From: Apodemus sylvaticus
Lineage: Eukaryota; Chordata; Mammalia; Rodentia; Muridae
NCBI RefSeq assembly: GCF_947179515.1
Contig: NC_067473.1
Span: 99,475,782 to 99,539,781, forward strand
Length of the DNA: 64,000 nucleotides
Reading direction: 5' to 3'
Position 1 is the stretch's first letter; every line of letters starts with the position of its first letter. Position numbers and translations under genes: made by a program. The notes beneath the pieces are model-generated. The model saw only the letters and a list, made by a program, of their open reading frames with translations, was not told the origin of the DNA and searched no databases. Shown one piece after another: positions 11,356-20,639 of the stretch.

Positions 11356-12954
11356 AGAATTATAATTTAATAAATGCTCACTGAGTCTAAGTTGGGCATG
11401 TGGAACTGGGTATTGTTCAGAGAATACAATTCTTAATATCATTTTATGAATTGAGAAAATGATAGGATGAAAGAGCTAACAGTTCATTGAGCTGAGACAG
11501 AAATGACAACAACCTTCACACGATTTTCTTTGTTGTGTGTCAAGCACAATATTCGCTAAATAATATTCCCTGAAAAACGTGAACTATTTGTGCCCTCTAT
11601 CCCATGGACTCTCTTTACACTATTCATAAAACTTATACTTCTTTGCCAATTTCCAGCATATTAACTTCAGGCCCACCTCTGCTTCAGCATTCAATTGCTT
11701 TATTCTCCTTTGTAAAGCCCAGGCCATCGTTTCCTCCTAATCAGTTCATTTCAGGCATTCTATGCATTTCGAAGAGCTCCTATCTGCACTATGGTCAAAT
11801 TTCTAGACTCAGGGCTGGGATCAGGTACCTACTTTTCAGTGGCCAACCTTGTTGCACATCTGTATTGCATTCCACATGGGAGCATCCCTGTCCCATACAT
11901 CTTCTGTTCTATCATCTCGTCAATCTTTCTGTCAGAGGGTATTGAGTCTCCTGTCATAATGAGAGGGCCATTCTGCTACACTGAAGTAAAATATCAATGT
12001 TAATGAATAGAAAGTTAAGTTATAAGTCATAAAAAAGAGAACAAAGTTGGTATAAATAAAAACATATATTATCAGGACTATTTACAAAATTAAATGAAGA
12101 TGTGGGACTTGGAGCAGGGCAGAAGATTTGGTCATCTGTGTAACCCAGTCTATGTGTCCTAGAAATATGCAAACTCAAGGTCCTCCTGCCTCAGCTTCTT
12201 ACATGTGTGGATTGCTGGAATACATCATCATGACTGGAAGAAATGCAGTTCTTGATGCTATACATAAGGAAAGTCACGAGCACTGAGACCAATGGGAGCA
12301 GGTCACGAAAGCAGTATATGTATTATTGTCTCCCACCAACAATAGCGAGCCTTAAAGTAACAGTTATGAGATTTGGGGATATTTAAAATGTATGGCACTT
12401 GGTATGGATAGTAGACAATGCATAATATAGACATATTTTTATTCTGGGCATAAATGAGAAATAACACCTAACTTGCCACATTATAACAGATCAACATTCT
12501 AATTTTGAATACAAAAATCAACTAAAAAATGAGTATACCTCAAAAAAGAAGATAAAATATAAAGAATAACTAGTTAATTTCACACGATGTATGTTATTTT
12601 TTGTCCTGTTTATTTCATCTTTGAACTGTAGCTCGTTCAGTACTGTAAATGTGTATACTAAAACAAAAGGTTCCACCTCTTTATGGCAGAGACCTGGAAA
12701 AAGAAACAGTGAGCATAAGCTGAGGAGAGAATTGTCCGTCTTTGCTTTCTCCTCCATCTTTCCTGACTTCTTTATTTCCTTTGCATTCTTTCTTCTTTCC
12801 TTTTCTTCCTTTACTTGTTCTTTCTCCTTTTCCTGCCTCCCTCTCCCTTCCTTCCTTCTCCTCTCCTCATTCCAATGCTTCTTACTGTTTTTTCTTTTCA
12901 TAAGTCTTCTTATAAATTTTTCTTTTCTTTTCTTTTTTATTTGTATTTTTAATA
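11356..12954. other. intergenic with a degraded SINE and a pyrimidine tract
   Basis: About 12135-12240 resembles a badly decayed B1-type SINE on the minus strand (GTCCTCCTGCCTCAGC-like core). A C/T-rich tract covers about 12740-12950 and produces long spurious ORFs on both strands. No gene is supported. Confidence 0.45.
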
Positions 12955-13357
12955 GATATATTCTTTTTTAATTTATATGTTATTAGATATATTCCTTACT
13001 TACATTTCAACTGATTTCACCTTTCTTGGATCCCTCTCTCCACAAAAGTCCCATAAGCCCTCTTCCCTCTGCCTGTTCCCCAATCAACCCCCTCCACCTT
13101 CCCTGTCCTGGTTTTCCCCTTCACTGCTGCATCGAGCCTTTCCAGGACCATCATGGGCATCATTTGATATGTGAATTGTTTCTTGAGTATACTGAGCTTA
13201 TGAGCTAATATCCACTTATCAATAAGTGCATACCATGTGTGTTCTTTTGTGACTGGGTAACCTCACTTAGGATGATATTTTCCAGTTCCACCCATTTGTC
13301 TAAGAATTTCATAAATTCATTGTTTTTAATAGCTAAGTAGTATTCCATTCACATACC
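12955..13357 (-). mobile_element. 5'-truncated L1, antisense
   Basis: On the minus strand this reads as the end of ORF2, then the L1 3' UTR (G-rich on that strand), then an A-rich tail at about 12962. The 5' truncation point is near 13357. Confidence 0.85.
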
Positions 13358-13424
13358 GTGGCAAGAGAAGTTGCCATCAAACATGACATGAACAAATATA
13401 CAAACATACAAAAACACATCATAC

Positions 13425-13700
13425 ACATGGATCTAAAACAGGGAACTAAAAAAATAAAATAGTATGCCAAGAATTATGTTACTTTTCTTTATTGAATCAC
13501 TTTTCTCTACTCCCTCTCAGATACTGCTTTCATTGCGTGTGTTCACTTTGAGAGATTAAGTTGTTCTTGAAATAATGTATATCCTTTACCTAGTGGAGCA
13601 ACAATTCACTCCCTTACCTCACACCTCAAAAACTCTAGAGGGCAAGTATTTAATAGAGTTTCCTAAGTCCTTGTAGAGCCTACAAGGAAAAGCTGAATAG
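13425..13700 (+). repeat. IGKV3 upstream flank, first copy of a direct duplication
   Basis: This segment reappears in the same orientation at 18105-18362 (for example ATGCCAAGAATTATGTTACT in both, then a matching AAGTATTTAATAGAGT). Here it leads into a complete IGKV3 segment; at 18 kb it does not. Confidence 0.85.
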
Positions 13701-13845
13701 AGAAATCCTGTCTCAAAAAGATGTATTTAGAAGGCTCTTTTAAGACACATGTGATGCTCTAGTAAATTTCTTGCTGGCACCAACTCCCCGTGGGTGAAAC
13801 AGGAGCAGGTGCCCTGTGAGCAGCAGCACACACTCTGCTGAGCTG

Positions 13846-13853
13846 ATTTGCAT
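13846..13853 (+). promoter_or_regulatory. V-kappa octamer, perfect
   Basis: ATTTGCAT lies 85 bp before the leader ATG at 13938. This is the Oct-1/Oct-2 binding site of Ig light-chain V promoters in its usual orientation. Confidence 0.92.
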
Positions 13854-13937
13854 ATGGAGTGATTATCCAACAGCCCAGGCTCCTTTAAGGGCAGCTGCCA
13901 GGAGCCTAAGAAGCATCCTCTCTTCTAGTTCTCAGAG

Positions 13938-14534
13938 ATGGAGACAGACACACTCCTGCTATGGGTGCTGCTGCTCTGGGTTCCAGGTGAGGATTCAGAG
14001 GAGTGTTGGGAGCAACCTCTGTGGCCATCATGACTTTCCATGCCTCTGGGCTCTTGATTATTGTAATTAGGGCATTTGTAATTGGTTTTAAGTTTCCCCA
14101 GTCCCCTGTATTTTCTGGTTTCTCAGAGTGATATGCACAAATATTCTTAAAAAATTTAAATTAAAAGGTATATATATATACCTTCTGCCCAGAAGGTATA
14201 TATATATACCAATGATCTGTGTGTTTATCATTCCAGGCTCCACTGGTGACATTGTGCTGTCCCAGTCTCCTACTTCCTCAGCTGTGTCTCCAGGACAGAG
14301 GGCCACCATCTCCTGCAGGGCCAGCAAAAGTGTCAGTACATATATGCACTGGTACCAGCAGAAACCAGGACAGCCACCCAAACTTCTCATCTATAAGGCA
14401 TCCAACCTAGCATCTGGGGTCCCTGCCAGGTTCAGTGGCAGTGGGTCTGGGACAGACTTCACCCTCACCATCAATCCTGTGGAGGCTGATGATGCTGCAA
14501 CCTATTACTGTCAGCAAAGTTGGGAGGATCCTCC
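13938..14534 (+). CDS. IGKV3 family: immunoglobulin kappa variable segment, IGKV3 family, apparently functional
   Basis: The leader exon 13938-13986 encodes METDTLLLWVLLLWVPG, the characteristic IGKV3 (mouse V-kappa-21) signal peptide, with a GTGAGG donor. The acceptor TTCCAG ends at 14236 and the V exon is 14237-14534 (DIVLSQSPTSSAVSPGQRAT onward). Cys23, framework-2 WYQQKPGQPP, framework-3 GVPARFSGSGSGTDFTL and Cys104 (ATYYC) are intact. CDR3 begins QQSWEDPP. CDR1 (KSVSTY) is shorter than the usual IGKV3 loop by about four codons. No stop, frameshift or splice defect is visible, and both the octamer and the RSS are consensus. It is the best candidate in the window for a functional segment. 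Its 250-bp intron carries a large perfect inverted repeat. Confidence 0.95.
14167..14210 (+). repeat. 20-bp perfect inverted repeat in the IGKV3 leader intron
   Basis: Arms 14167-14186 and 14191-14210 are exact reverse complements around a 4-nt loop (GCCC). Each arm also contains its own palindrome GGTATATATATATACC. The hairpin sits 26 bp upstream of the V-exon acceptor. Confidence 0.95.
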
Positions 14535-14562
14535 CACAGTGCTCCAGGGCTGAACAAAAACC
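14535..14562 (+). promoter_or_regulatory. V-kappa 12-RSS, consensus
   Basis: CACAGTG (14535-14541), a 12-bp spacer and ACAAAAACC (14554-14562): both parts match the consensus exactly. Confidence 0.97.
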
Positions 14563-14649
14563 TCCTGGGGTTGCAGCTCACTGAGGCTCAGTCTCTCAGT
14601 TCTCTCTTACTCACACATGTCAACACATAGATTTAGGCTTGTTCTGAAA

Positions 14650-15160
14650 AATATCTCAAATAATGAAAAAAGTTTTATAAATAGATATGTTTTTTGATTT
14701 ATTGAAAATGAAAGTAAAGAGATAAAAACACTTTATGATAAAATTAAAGATTTACATGGAAAATATTTCAGATAAACACATTAAAATTGACAATTTTCAT
14801 GAAAAATTAAAGAGTAAAGTGGTAGACATGTAAAACATTGCTAAATTAATTAAAATATGGGATGCAAATATTTAATGACAGAATTGATGATTTACATGGA
14901 AAATATTTCTGATAAAATTGAAGAAATATACAGAAAAATGTTAAAATTAAAGATTACCATGAAAATCATATAAATAAAATGAAAGCCATAAAGATAATTC
15001 TAAGTTGATTGGAGGTGGAATTATAAACATTTTCAGATAACACTGAAGATTTACATGGAAAATACTTCTCATAAAATTCAAGAAATAAATAGACAAACAC
15101 GTTAAAATTTATTATTTCATGGAAAATATTACATATAAAATTGTAGATATAAAAATTCTT
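14650..15160 (+). repeat. AT-rich tandem array, about 160-bp period, forward
   Basis: The landmark GATTTACATGGAAAATA recurs at about 14749, 14889 and 15048 (spacing about 140 and 159). Between landmarks are shared phrases such as GATAAAATTGAAGAAATATA and GGTAGACAT. The units are diverged. The same unit recurs at 16921-17110 and, inverted, at 17591-18095. Confidence 0.8.
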
Positions 15161-15163
15161 TCA

Positions 15164-15312
15164 AGCTGGGTAGTGGTGGCACATGCCTTTACTCCCAGCA
15201 CTTGGGAGGCAGAGGCAGACAGATTTCTGAGTTCAAGGCCAGCCTGGGCTACAGAGTGAGTTGCAGGACAGCCAGGGTTACACAGAACAACATACACCTG
15301 TCTGAAAACATA
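15164..15312 (+). mobile_element. B1 SINE
   Basis: GCTGGGTAGTGGTGGCACAT, then ACTCCCAGCACTTGGGAGGC, then GTTCAAGGCCAGCCTGG match the 7SL-derived B1 core with its pol III A and B box regions. It sits in the AT-rich array. Confidence 0.9.
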
Positions 15313-15800
15313 CCAGAGTATTGACAATGGTGTGAGGGATTGCTGCTTGCCCATGTGTTGGGTATTATGGAAGAAAAAGAGGAAGGATTGTGGCCCTGAA
15401 GGGTATAGGAACTCCACAGGAAATCCAACAGTCCACTAACCTAGGCCCTTGGGCTCTCAGAGTCTGAATCACCAACCAAAGAACATACATGGACTTGACT
15501 TGAGCCTCCTCAATCATATGTAGCAGATGTGAAGCTTGGCCTTCATGTGTATCGCAAACAATTGGAAGTAGAGCTTCTCCAAATACTGTTGCCTGTATGT
15601 GAGATATGTACTACTAGCTGGGCTGACTTGTCTGGCCTCAGTGGGAGAGGAAGCACCTAGACTGTCAGAGACTTGAAGCCCCAGAGTGCAGGAGAATGCT
15701 GCTCAGAGAAAGGGAGGGTGGTTAGCGAAAGGAATGTGGGAGGGATTATTGGGAGGTGGTAGTGAGTGGGATGTACGTGAATAAATAAAAAAAATAGATT
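15313..15800 (+). mobile_element. old L1 3' UTR (Lx-like), sense
   Basis: The phrases GGCCCTTGGGCTCTCAGAG, ACCAACCAAAGAACATACA and CTGGCCTCAGTGGGAGAGGA, and a final GAATAAATAAAAAAAATAG tail, follow the order of the older rodent L1 3' UTR. Confidence 0.7.
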
Positions 15801-16475
15801 AAATTTTTTAAAAATCAGTTATTTCTACTCTAATTCCTCATGGTGCACCTCTACTCACTAATAACTTTATGTTAAATCACATCATAAAGCTTAGGGCAAA
15901 AATGGGTACAAAAATTTATCATTACCTTGAATACTACCAACTTTGGCAAGACAGTTACCTCAGCCATTGCTAGTTGGGCTGCCTTTCTTCTCAAAAATCT
16001 CAAAAAATCAACTATTAAAATTAGGGAAAGATCAACTATTAAAAGTATGTCTTTCTGAATTGCATTTTGTTCCCTAAGATCCTATACATCAGAGCCACAA
16101 AAAAAGAAAAAAGAAACAAACAAACAAACAAAAAAAAAAAAAAAAACGTAACCTAACTTTACTAACAATCTACTTCTCCAGATTCTTTCTAGGGGTGATG
16201 GTCAATGTTAACAATCTACTTCTCTAAGTTCTAAGTGGTGGTTGAGTCATTAACCTGTTCCAGCAATGATGCTTGAAAATGATTAAGCAGTCTTATTGTA
16301 ACTGCCAATGAAACAGCCTAGTGAGAGGCTGAAGCCTCCTCAGAGTTTTCATACAAATCACGGATTAGGAGGGATGTGAAGACTGCACAGACAACAAGCA
16401 CAATGCTCCATAACAGGATGAAGTGCTTAGGACATGTGGTCCTTAGAACTCTGCCTTTCTGAGGCACACCCACCT
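15801..16475. other. intergenic DNA with an A-rich microsatellite
   Basis: An A-rich run with CAAA units lies at about 16100-16146. An approximate internal repeat of AACAATCTACTTCTC occurs at about 16166 and 16210. No gene was recognised. Confidence 0.5.
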
Positions 16476-16920
16476 AAGTTGTGCTAACCAGTGGGCTAAG
16501 CTTCATGAGTATTAAAGGTTTTTCTTCAAGGCTCTTTCCCACTTTCCCCTCTATTAGATTCAGTGTATCTGCTTTTATGTTGAGGTCCTTGATCCACTTA
16601 GACTTGAACTCTGTGCAAGGTGACAAATATGGGTGTATTTTCATTTTTCTACATGCAGACAGCCAGTTAGTTAGAACCGCATCATTTATTGAAGATGCTT
16701 TCTTTTTTCCATTGTATATTTTTTGCTTCTTTGTCAAAGACTAAGTGTCTATAAGTATGATGTTTTATTTCTGGATCTTCAATTCTATTCAATTGATCAA
16801 CATATCTGTCTCTGTATGCAGTTTTTATTGCTGTAGCTCTGTAGTAAACTTCAGGTCAAAAATGGTGATTCCCTCAAAACAAAACAAAACAAAAAAAAAA
16901 AAACAATTCTTTTATTGTTA
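16476..16920 (-). mobile_element. L1 ORF2 C-terminal fragment, antisense
   Basis: The minus-strand frame 16474-16737 encodes an L1 ORF2 stretch with the SACRKMKIHPYLSPCTEFKS and WIKDLNIKADTLNLIE segments, close to but distinct from the younger copies (SACRRMRIDPS). An A-rich microsatellite interrupts it near 16880. Confidence 0.8.
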
Positions 16921-17110
16921 AGAATAGTTTTCCCATAGAAAACATTTCTGATAAAATAGAAGAAATATATAGAAAAACACATTAAAATTAAAGACTACCA
17001 TGTTAAATATGCAGATAAAAAGGTAGACATAAAAAAACATTACTAAATAAATTGGAAGAGGAATTACGAATATTTTCTGATAAAATTGAAGTTCCACATG
17101 AAAAATATTT
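16921..17110 (+). repeat. AT-rich 160-bp repeat, one unit, forward
   Basis: It contains TTTCTGATAAAATAGAAGAA, ATTAAAATTAAAGACTACCA and AGGTAGACAT, collinear with the units at 14650-15160. It is bounded by L1 pieces on both sides. Confidence 0.75.
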
Positions 17111-17590
17111 CTGTTAGTCTATGTCTTTTTACTGGGGAAATGAGTCCATTGATGTTAAGAGATATTAAGGAATAGTGATTGCTGCTTCCTGTTATTTTTT
17201 GATGTTATTTTTATGGCTATGTAGATATCTTCTTTTGGGTTTGTTGGAAGAAAATTACTGTCTTACTTTTTCTAGGGTGTAGTTTCTCTCCTTGTGTTGG
17301 CATTTTCCATCTATTATCCTTTGTAGGGATAGTTTGTGGGAAGATATTGTGTAAATTTGGTTTTATCATGGAATATCTTGCATTCTCCATCTATGGTTAT
17401 TGAGAGTTTTGCTGGGTATAGTAGTCTGTGCTGGCATTTGTGTTCTCCTAGGGTCTATATGAGATCTGCCCGGGATCTTCTAGCTTTCACCGTCTCTGGT
17501 GAGAAGTCTGGTGCAATTCTGATAAGTCTGCCTTTATAAGTTACTTGCCATTTTCCCTTACTGCTTTTAATATTCTTTCATTGTTTAGTG
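17111..17590 (-). mobile_element. L1 ORF1 C-terminus/ORF2 start, antisense
   Basis: Read antisense this is the ORF1 C-terminal domain with the ORF1-ORF2 spacer (compare 20217-20690 in the long L1). It is inserted within the AT-rich arrays, just at the change from forward to reverse units. Confidence 0.85.
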
Positions 17591-18095
17591 CATTTAGAAA
17601 GTGTTCTTATGTCTACCATTTCATCTGTATAATTTTCCATGAAATAGTCAATTTGAACGTGTTTTTATATATTTCTTGAATTTTATCAGAAATATTTACA
17701 TGTAATCTTCAATTTTACCTGAAAATGTTTATAATTCTACTTTCAATAAACTTAGAATTATTTTTATGCCTACCATTTTATCTGTGTAAGTTCCCATGAT
17801 AAGCTTCATTTTAACATGTTTTCTATATATTTCTTCAATTTTATCAGAAATATTTTCCATGTAAGTCTTCAAATTTATCAGAAAATGATTATAATTCCAA
17901 TTTCAATCAACATAGGAATACATTTATGCCTACCATTATTATATCTATATAACATTTTCCATGAAAGCATTCAATTTTAACATGCTTTTCTACATTTTTT
18001 ACAATTTTATCAGAAATATTTTCCATGTAAATCTTCAATTCTATCATAAAATGTTTCTACTTCCTCTTAGAATTAATTTAGCAATGTTTTATGTA
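17591..18095 (-). repeat. AT-rich tandem array, about 160-bp period, reverse
   Basis: The complementary landmark CATGTAA-TCTTCAA recurs at about 17697, 17856 and 18022 (spacing about 160-166), with TATGCCTACCATTTTATCTG between. It is the reverse complement of the arrays at 14650-15160 and 16921-17110. Confidence 0.8.
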
Positions 18096-18104
18096 TACCA
18101 CATA

Positions 18105-18362
18105 ATACATACCAGATCTAAAACATGTCTCTAAAAATAAGGTACTATGCCAAGAATTATGTTACTTTTTTTCATTGAATCATTTTTCTCTATTCCCTCT
18201 CAGATAATGCTTTCACTGGGTGTGTACAATTTTGAGGTATCAAGCTGTTCTTGAAATAACTTACATTGTCTATATAGTGCATCCACAATTCACTCCCCCA
18301 CCTAACACTTCAAAAAGCATGGAGGGTAAGTATTTAATAGAGTAGAACACAAGGAAAAGCTG
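18105..18362 (+). repeat. IGKV3 upstream flank, second copy, without a V gene
   Basis: The segment matches 13425-13700 in order and orientation. It stops at 18362 (AAGGAAAAGCTGG), where L1 sequence begins, about 240 bp before the position where octamer and leader would be expected. Confidence 0.85.
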
Positions 18363-18803
18363 GAATGTGGTATACATACACAATGGAGTACTATTCTGCC
18401 ATTAGAAACAATGAATTAATGAAATTCTTAGACAAATGGATGGAGCTGGAGAACATCATGCTAAGTGAAGTACCCCAGTCTCAAAAGAATTCTCATGGTA
18501 TGAACTCACTGATAAATGGATATTAGCCTAGAAACTTGGAATATCCAAGACACAATTCAAATATCAAATGATGCCCAAGAAAAAGGAAGGAGAGGAAATC
18601 CAAAAAATTATCATATCCTACTAAAAAGCCTATACTCAACAAAACTGGAAAATCTGAACTAAATGGACAATTTCCTAGACAGATACCAATTATCAAAGTT
18701 TAATGAGGATCAGATAGACCATTGATATGGTCCCATAACCCCTAAAGAAATAAAAGTGGTCATTGACAGTTTCCCAACCAAAAAAAAAAAAAAAAAAAAA
18801 AAG
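18363..18803 (+). mobile_element. two L1 fragments joined out of order
   Basis: First comes an ORF2 C-terminus and partial 3' UTR (18363-18595), then an ORF2 stretch from the linker before the polymerase (about 18596-18803) ending in a run of about 22 A. Neither has a normal 3' terminus. Confidence 0.8.
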
Positions 18804-19372
18804 CACAGGAGGTCAAGAATTTATAACAGGGAGCAGCGACGGTGGCGGCAGCGGCAGTGCAGCAGTGGCTGGTCCAGCTGAAGGGCCATCAGCAGTAGAA
18901 CCAAGGTGACACAGGGTCCAGTTAGGCCCTGCGCCCACGACCACTGACCTTCGCTGACCAGCCAGGCTGCAAGCAGCTGCGGTTTTGGGGCGCCTTTCCC
19001 TGCACGGAAACCACTTCAGAACTCGGCGTCCCGCCAGTCAGGAGAGGCTCACCTCCATCTTGGTTTCGGACTCCAGAGAGATCAGACAGACTGAGATCAA
19101 CCTGGGCGGCAGAACCACATCTCCAGGTCCTGTAAGAGGCTAGAGGGGCTTCCGGGCGGCCAGCAGGGAGAAGTTGGTGTGCTACAGTGAATCCAGTGAG
19201 CCCCAGCAGGAGCCTTCAGAAGCCTGCTTCTGGATCTGAACAGCCTGGACAGCAGCACCCTGTCTACAGGCAGTGCAGGAGGAAAGCTGTGCACCAGAGG
19301 CCAACTGGGAAGGGGCAGCTTGCACTGGTGAGTCCAGCACTCACAAGACCAACTAACACCAGTGAGAACTAG

Positions 19373-20575
19373 ATGGAAAAAGGCAAACGCATGAACGTCA
19401 CTAACAGAAATCAAGGCAATATGGCAACATCTGAACCCAATTCTCCTCTACCAACATGTCCTGGATTCCCCATCACACCAGTAAAACAAGATTTGGATTT
19501 AAAATCACTGGTCATGATGCTGGTACAGGAACACATGAAGGACATACTTAAAGAAATTCAGGAGAAAATGGATCAAAAGTTAGAAGCCCTTGCAAGGAAA
19601 ACACAAAAATCATTGAAAGAAATCCAGGACAATACAAAAGCCAACAATGAGGAAACGCAAAAAACACTTAAAGAAATACAGGAGAACTTTGGTCAACAGG
19701 CTGAGGTCATGAAAGAGGAAACACAAAAATCTCTTAAAGAATTACAGGAAAGCACAAACAAGCAAGTGAAGGAGCTAAGCAAAACCATCCAGGATCGAAA
19801 ATCAGAAGTAGAAACAACTAAGAAAACTCAAAGGGAGACAACTTTGGAGATAGAAACCTTGGGAAGAAATCAGGGACAGAGATGCAAATATCAACAACAG
19901 AATACAAGAGATAGAAGAAAGAATCTCAGATGCTGAAGATTCCATAGAAACCATGGACTCAACAGTTAAAGAAAATGCAAAATGCAAAAAGCTTGTAACC
20001 CAAAATATCCAGGAAATCCAGGACACAATGAGAAGACCAAACCTAAGGATTATAGGCATAGATGAGAGTGAAGATTTACAACTTAAAGGGCCAGCAAATA
20101 TCTTCAATAAAATTATGGAAGAAAACTTCCCTAACCTAAAGAGAGAAATGCCCATGAATATACAAGAAACCTACAGAACTCCAAACAGACTGGACCAGAA
20201 CAGAAATACTTCCCGTCACATAATAATCGAAACACCAAATGTTCTAAACAAAGAAAGAATATTAAAGGCAGTAAGAGAAAAAGGCCAAGTAACATATAAA
20301 GGAAAACCTATCAGAATCACAGCAGACTTTTCACCTGAGACTATGAAGGCTAGAAGGTACTGGGCAGATCTCATGCAGACTCTAAGGGAACACAAATGCC
20401 AACCAAAACTACTATATCCAGCAAACCTCTCAATCACCGTAGATGGAGAAACTAAGATATTTCATGACAAAACCAAGTTTACCCAATATCTATCTACAAA
20501 CCCAGCCCTGCAAAGGATAATAGGAGGAAAACACCAATACAAGGAGGGAAACTTCACCCTGGAAAAAGCAAGATA
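19373..20575 (+). pseudogene. L1 ORF1 (RNA-binding coiled-coil protein), frameshifted
   Basis: ORF1p is the trimeric nucleic-acid chaperone of the L1 particle. The first frame (19373-19936) carries a leader and a long coiled coil with KEIQE/KSLKELQES-type heptads. Compared with the copy at 40131-40150, one G is missing near 19874, which shifts the frame and causes the stop at 19936. The second frame (19953-20576) carries the rest: RRM-like region (RRPNLRIIGIDESED) and C-terminal domain (RPIRITADFS-like KPIRITADFSPET). ORF1 is otherwise complete. Confidence 0.9.
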
Positions 20576-20639
20576 GTAAGTAACCTTTCATCAAACCCAA
20601 AAGAAGTTGAGCAATCAAATTTAAAAAATAACGTCAAAA

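Noticed and set aside
12518..12971. Overlapping 126-127-codon ORFs on both strands
   Set aside because: Both are produced by the C/T-rich tract at 12740-12950 and encode Lys/Glu- or Phe/Ser-rich low-complexity sequence.
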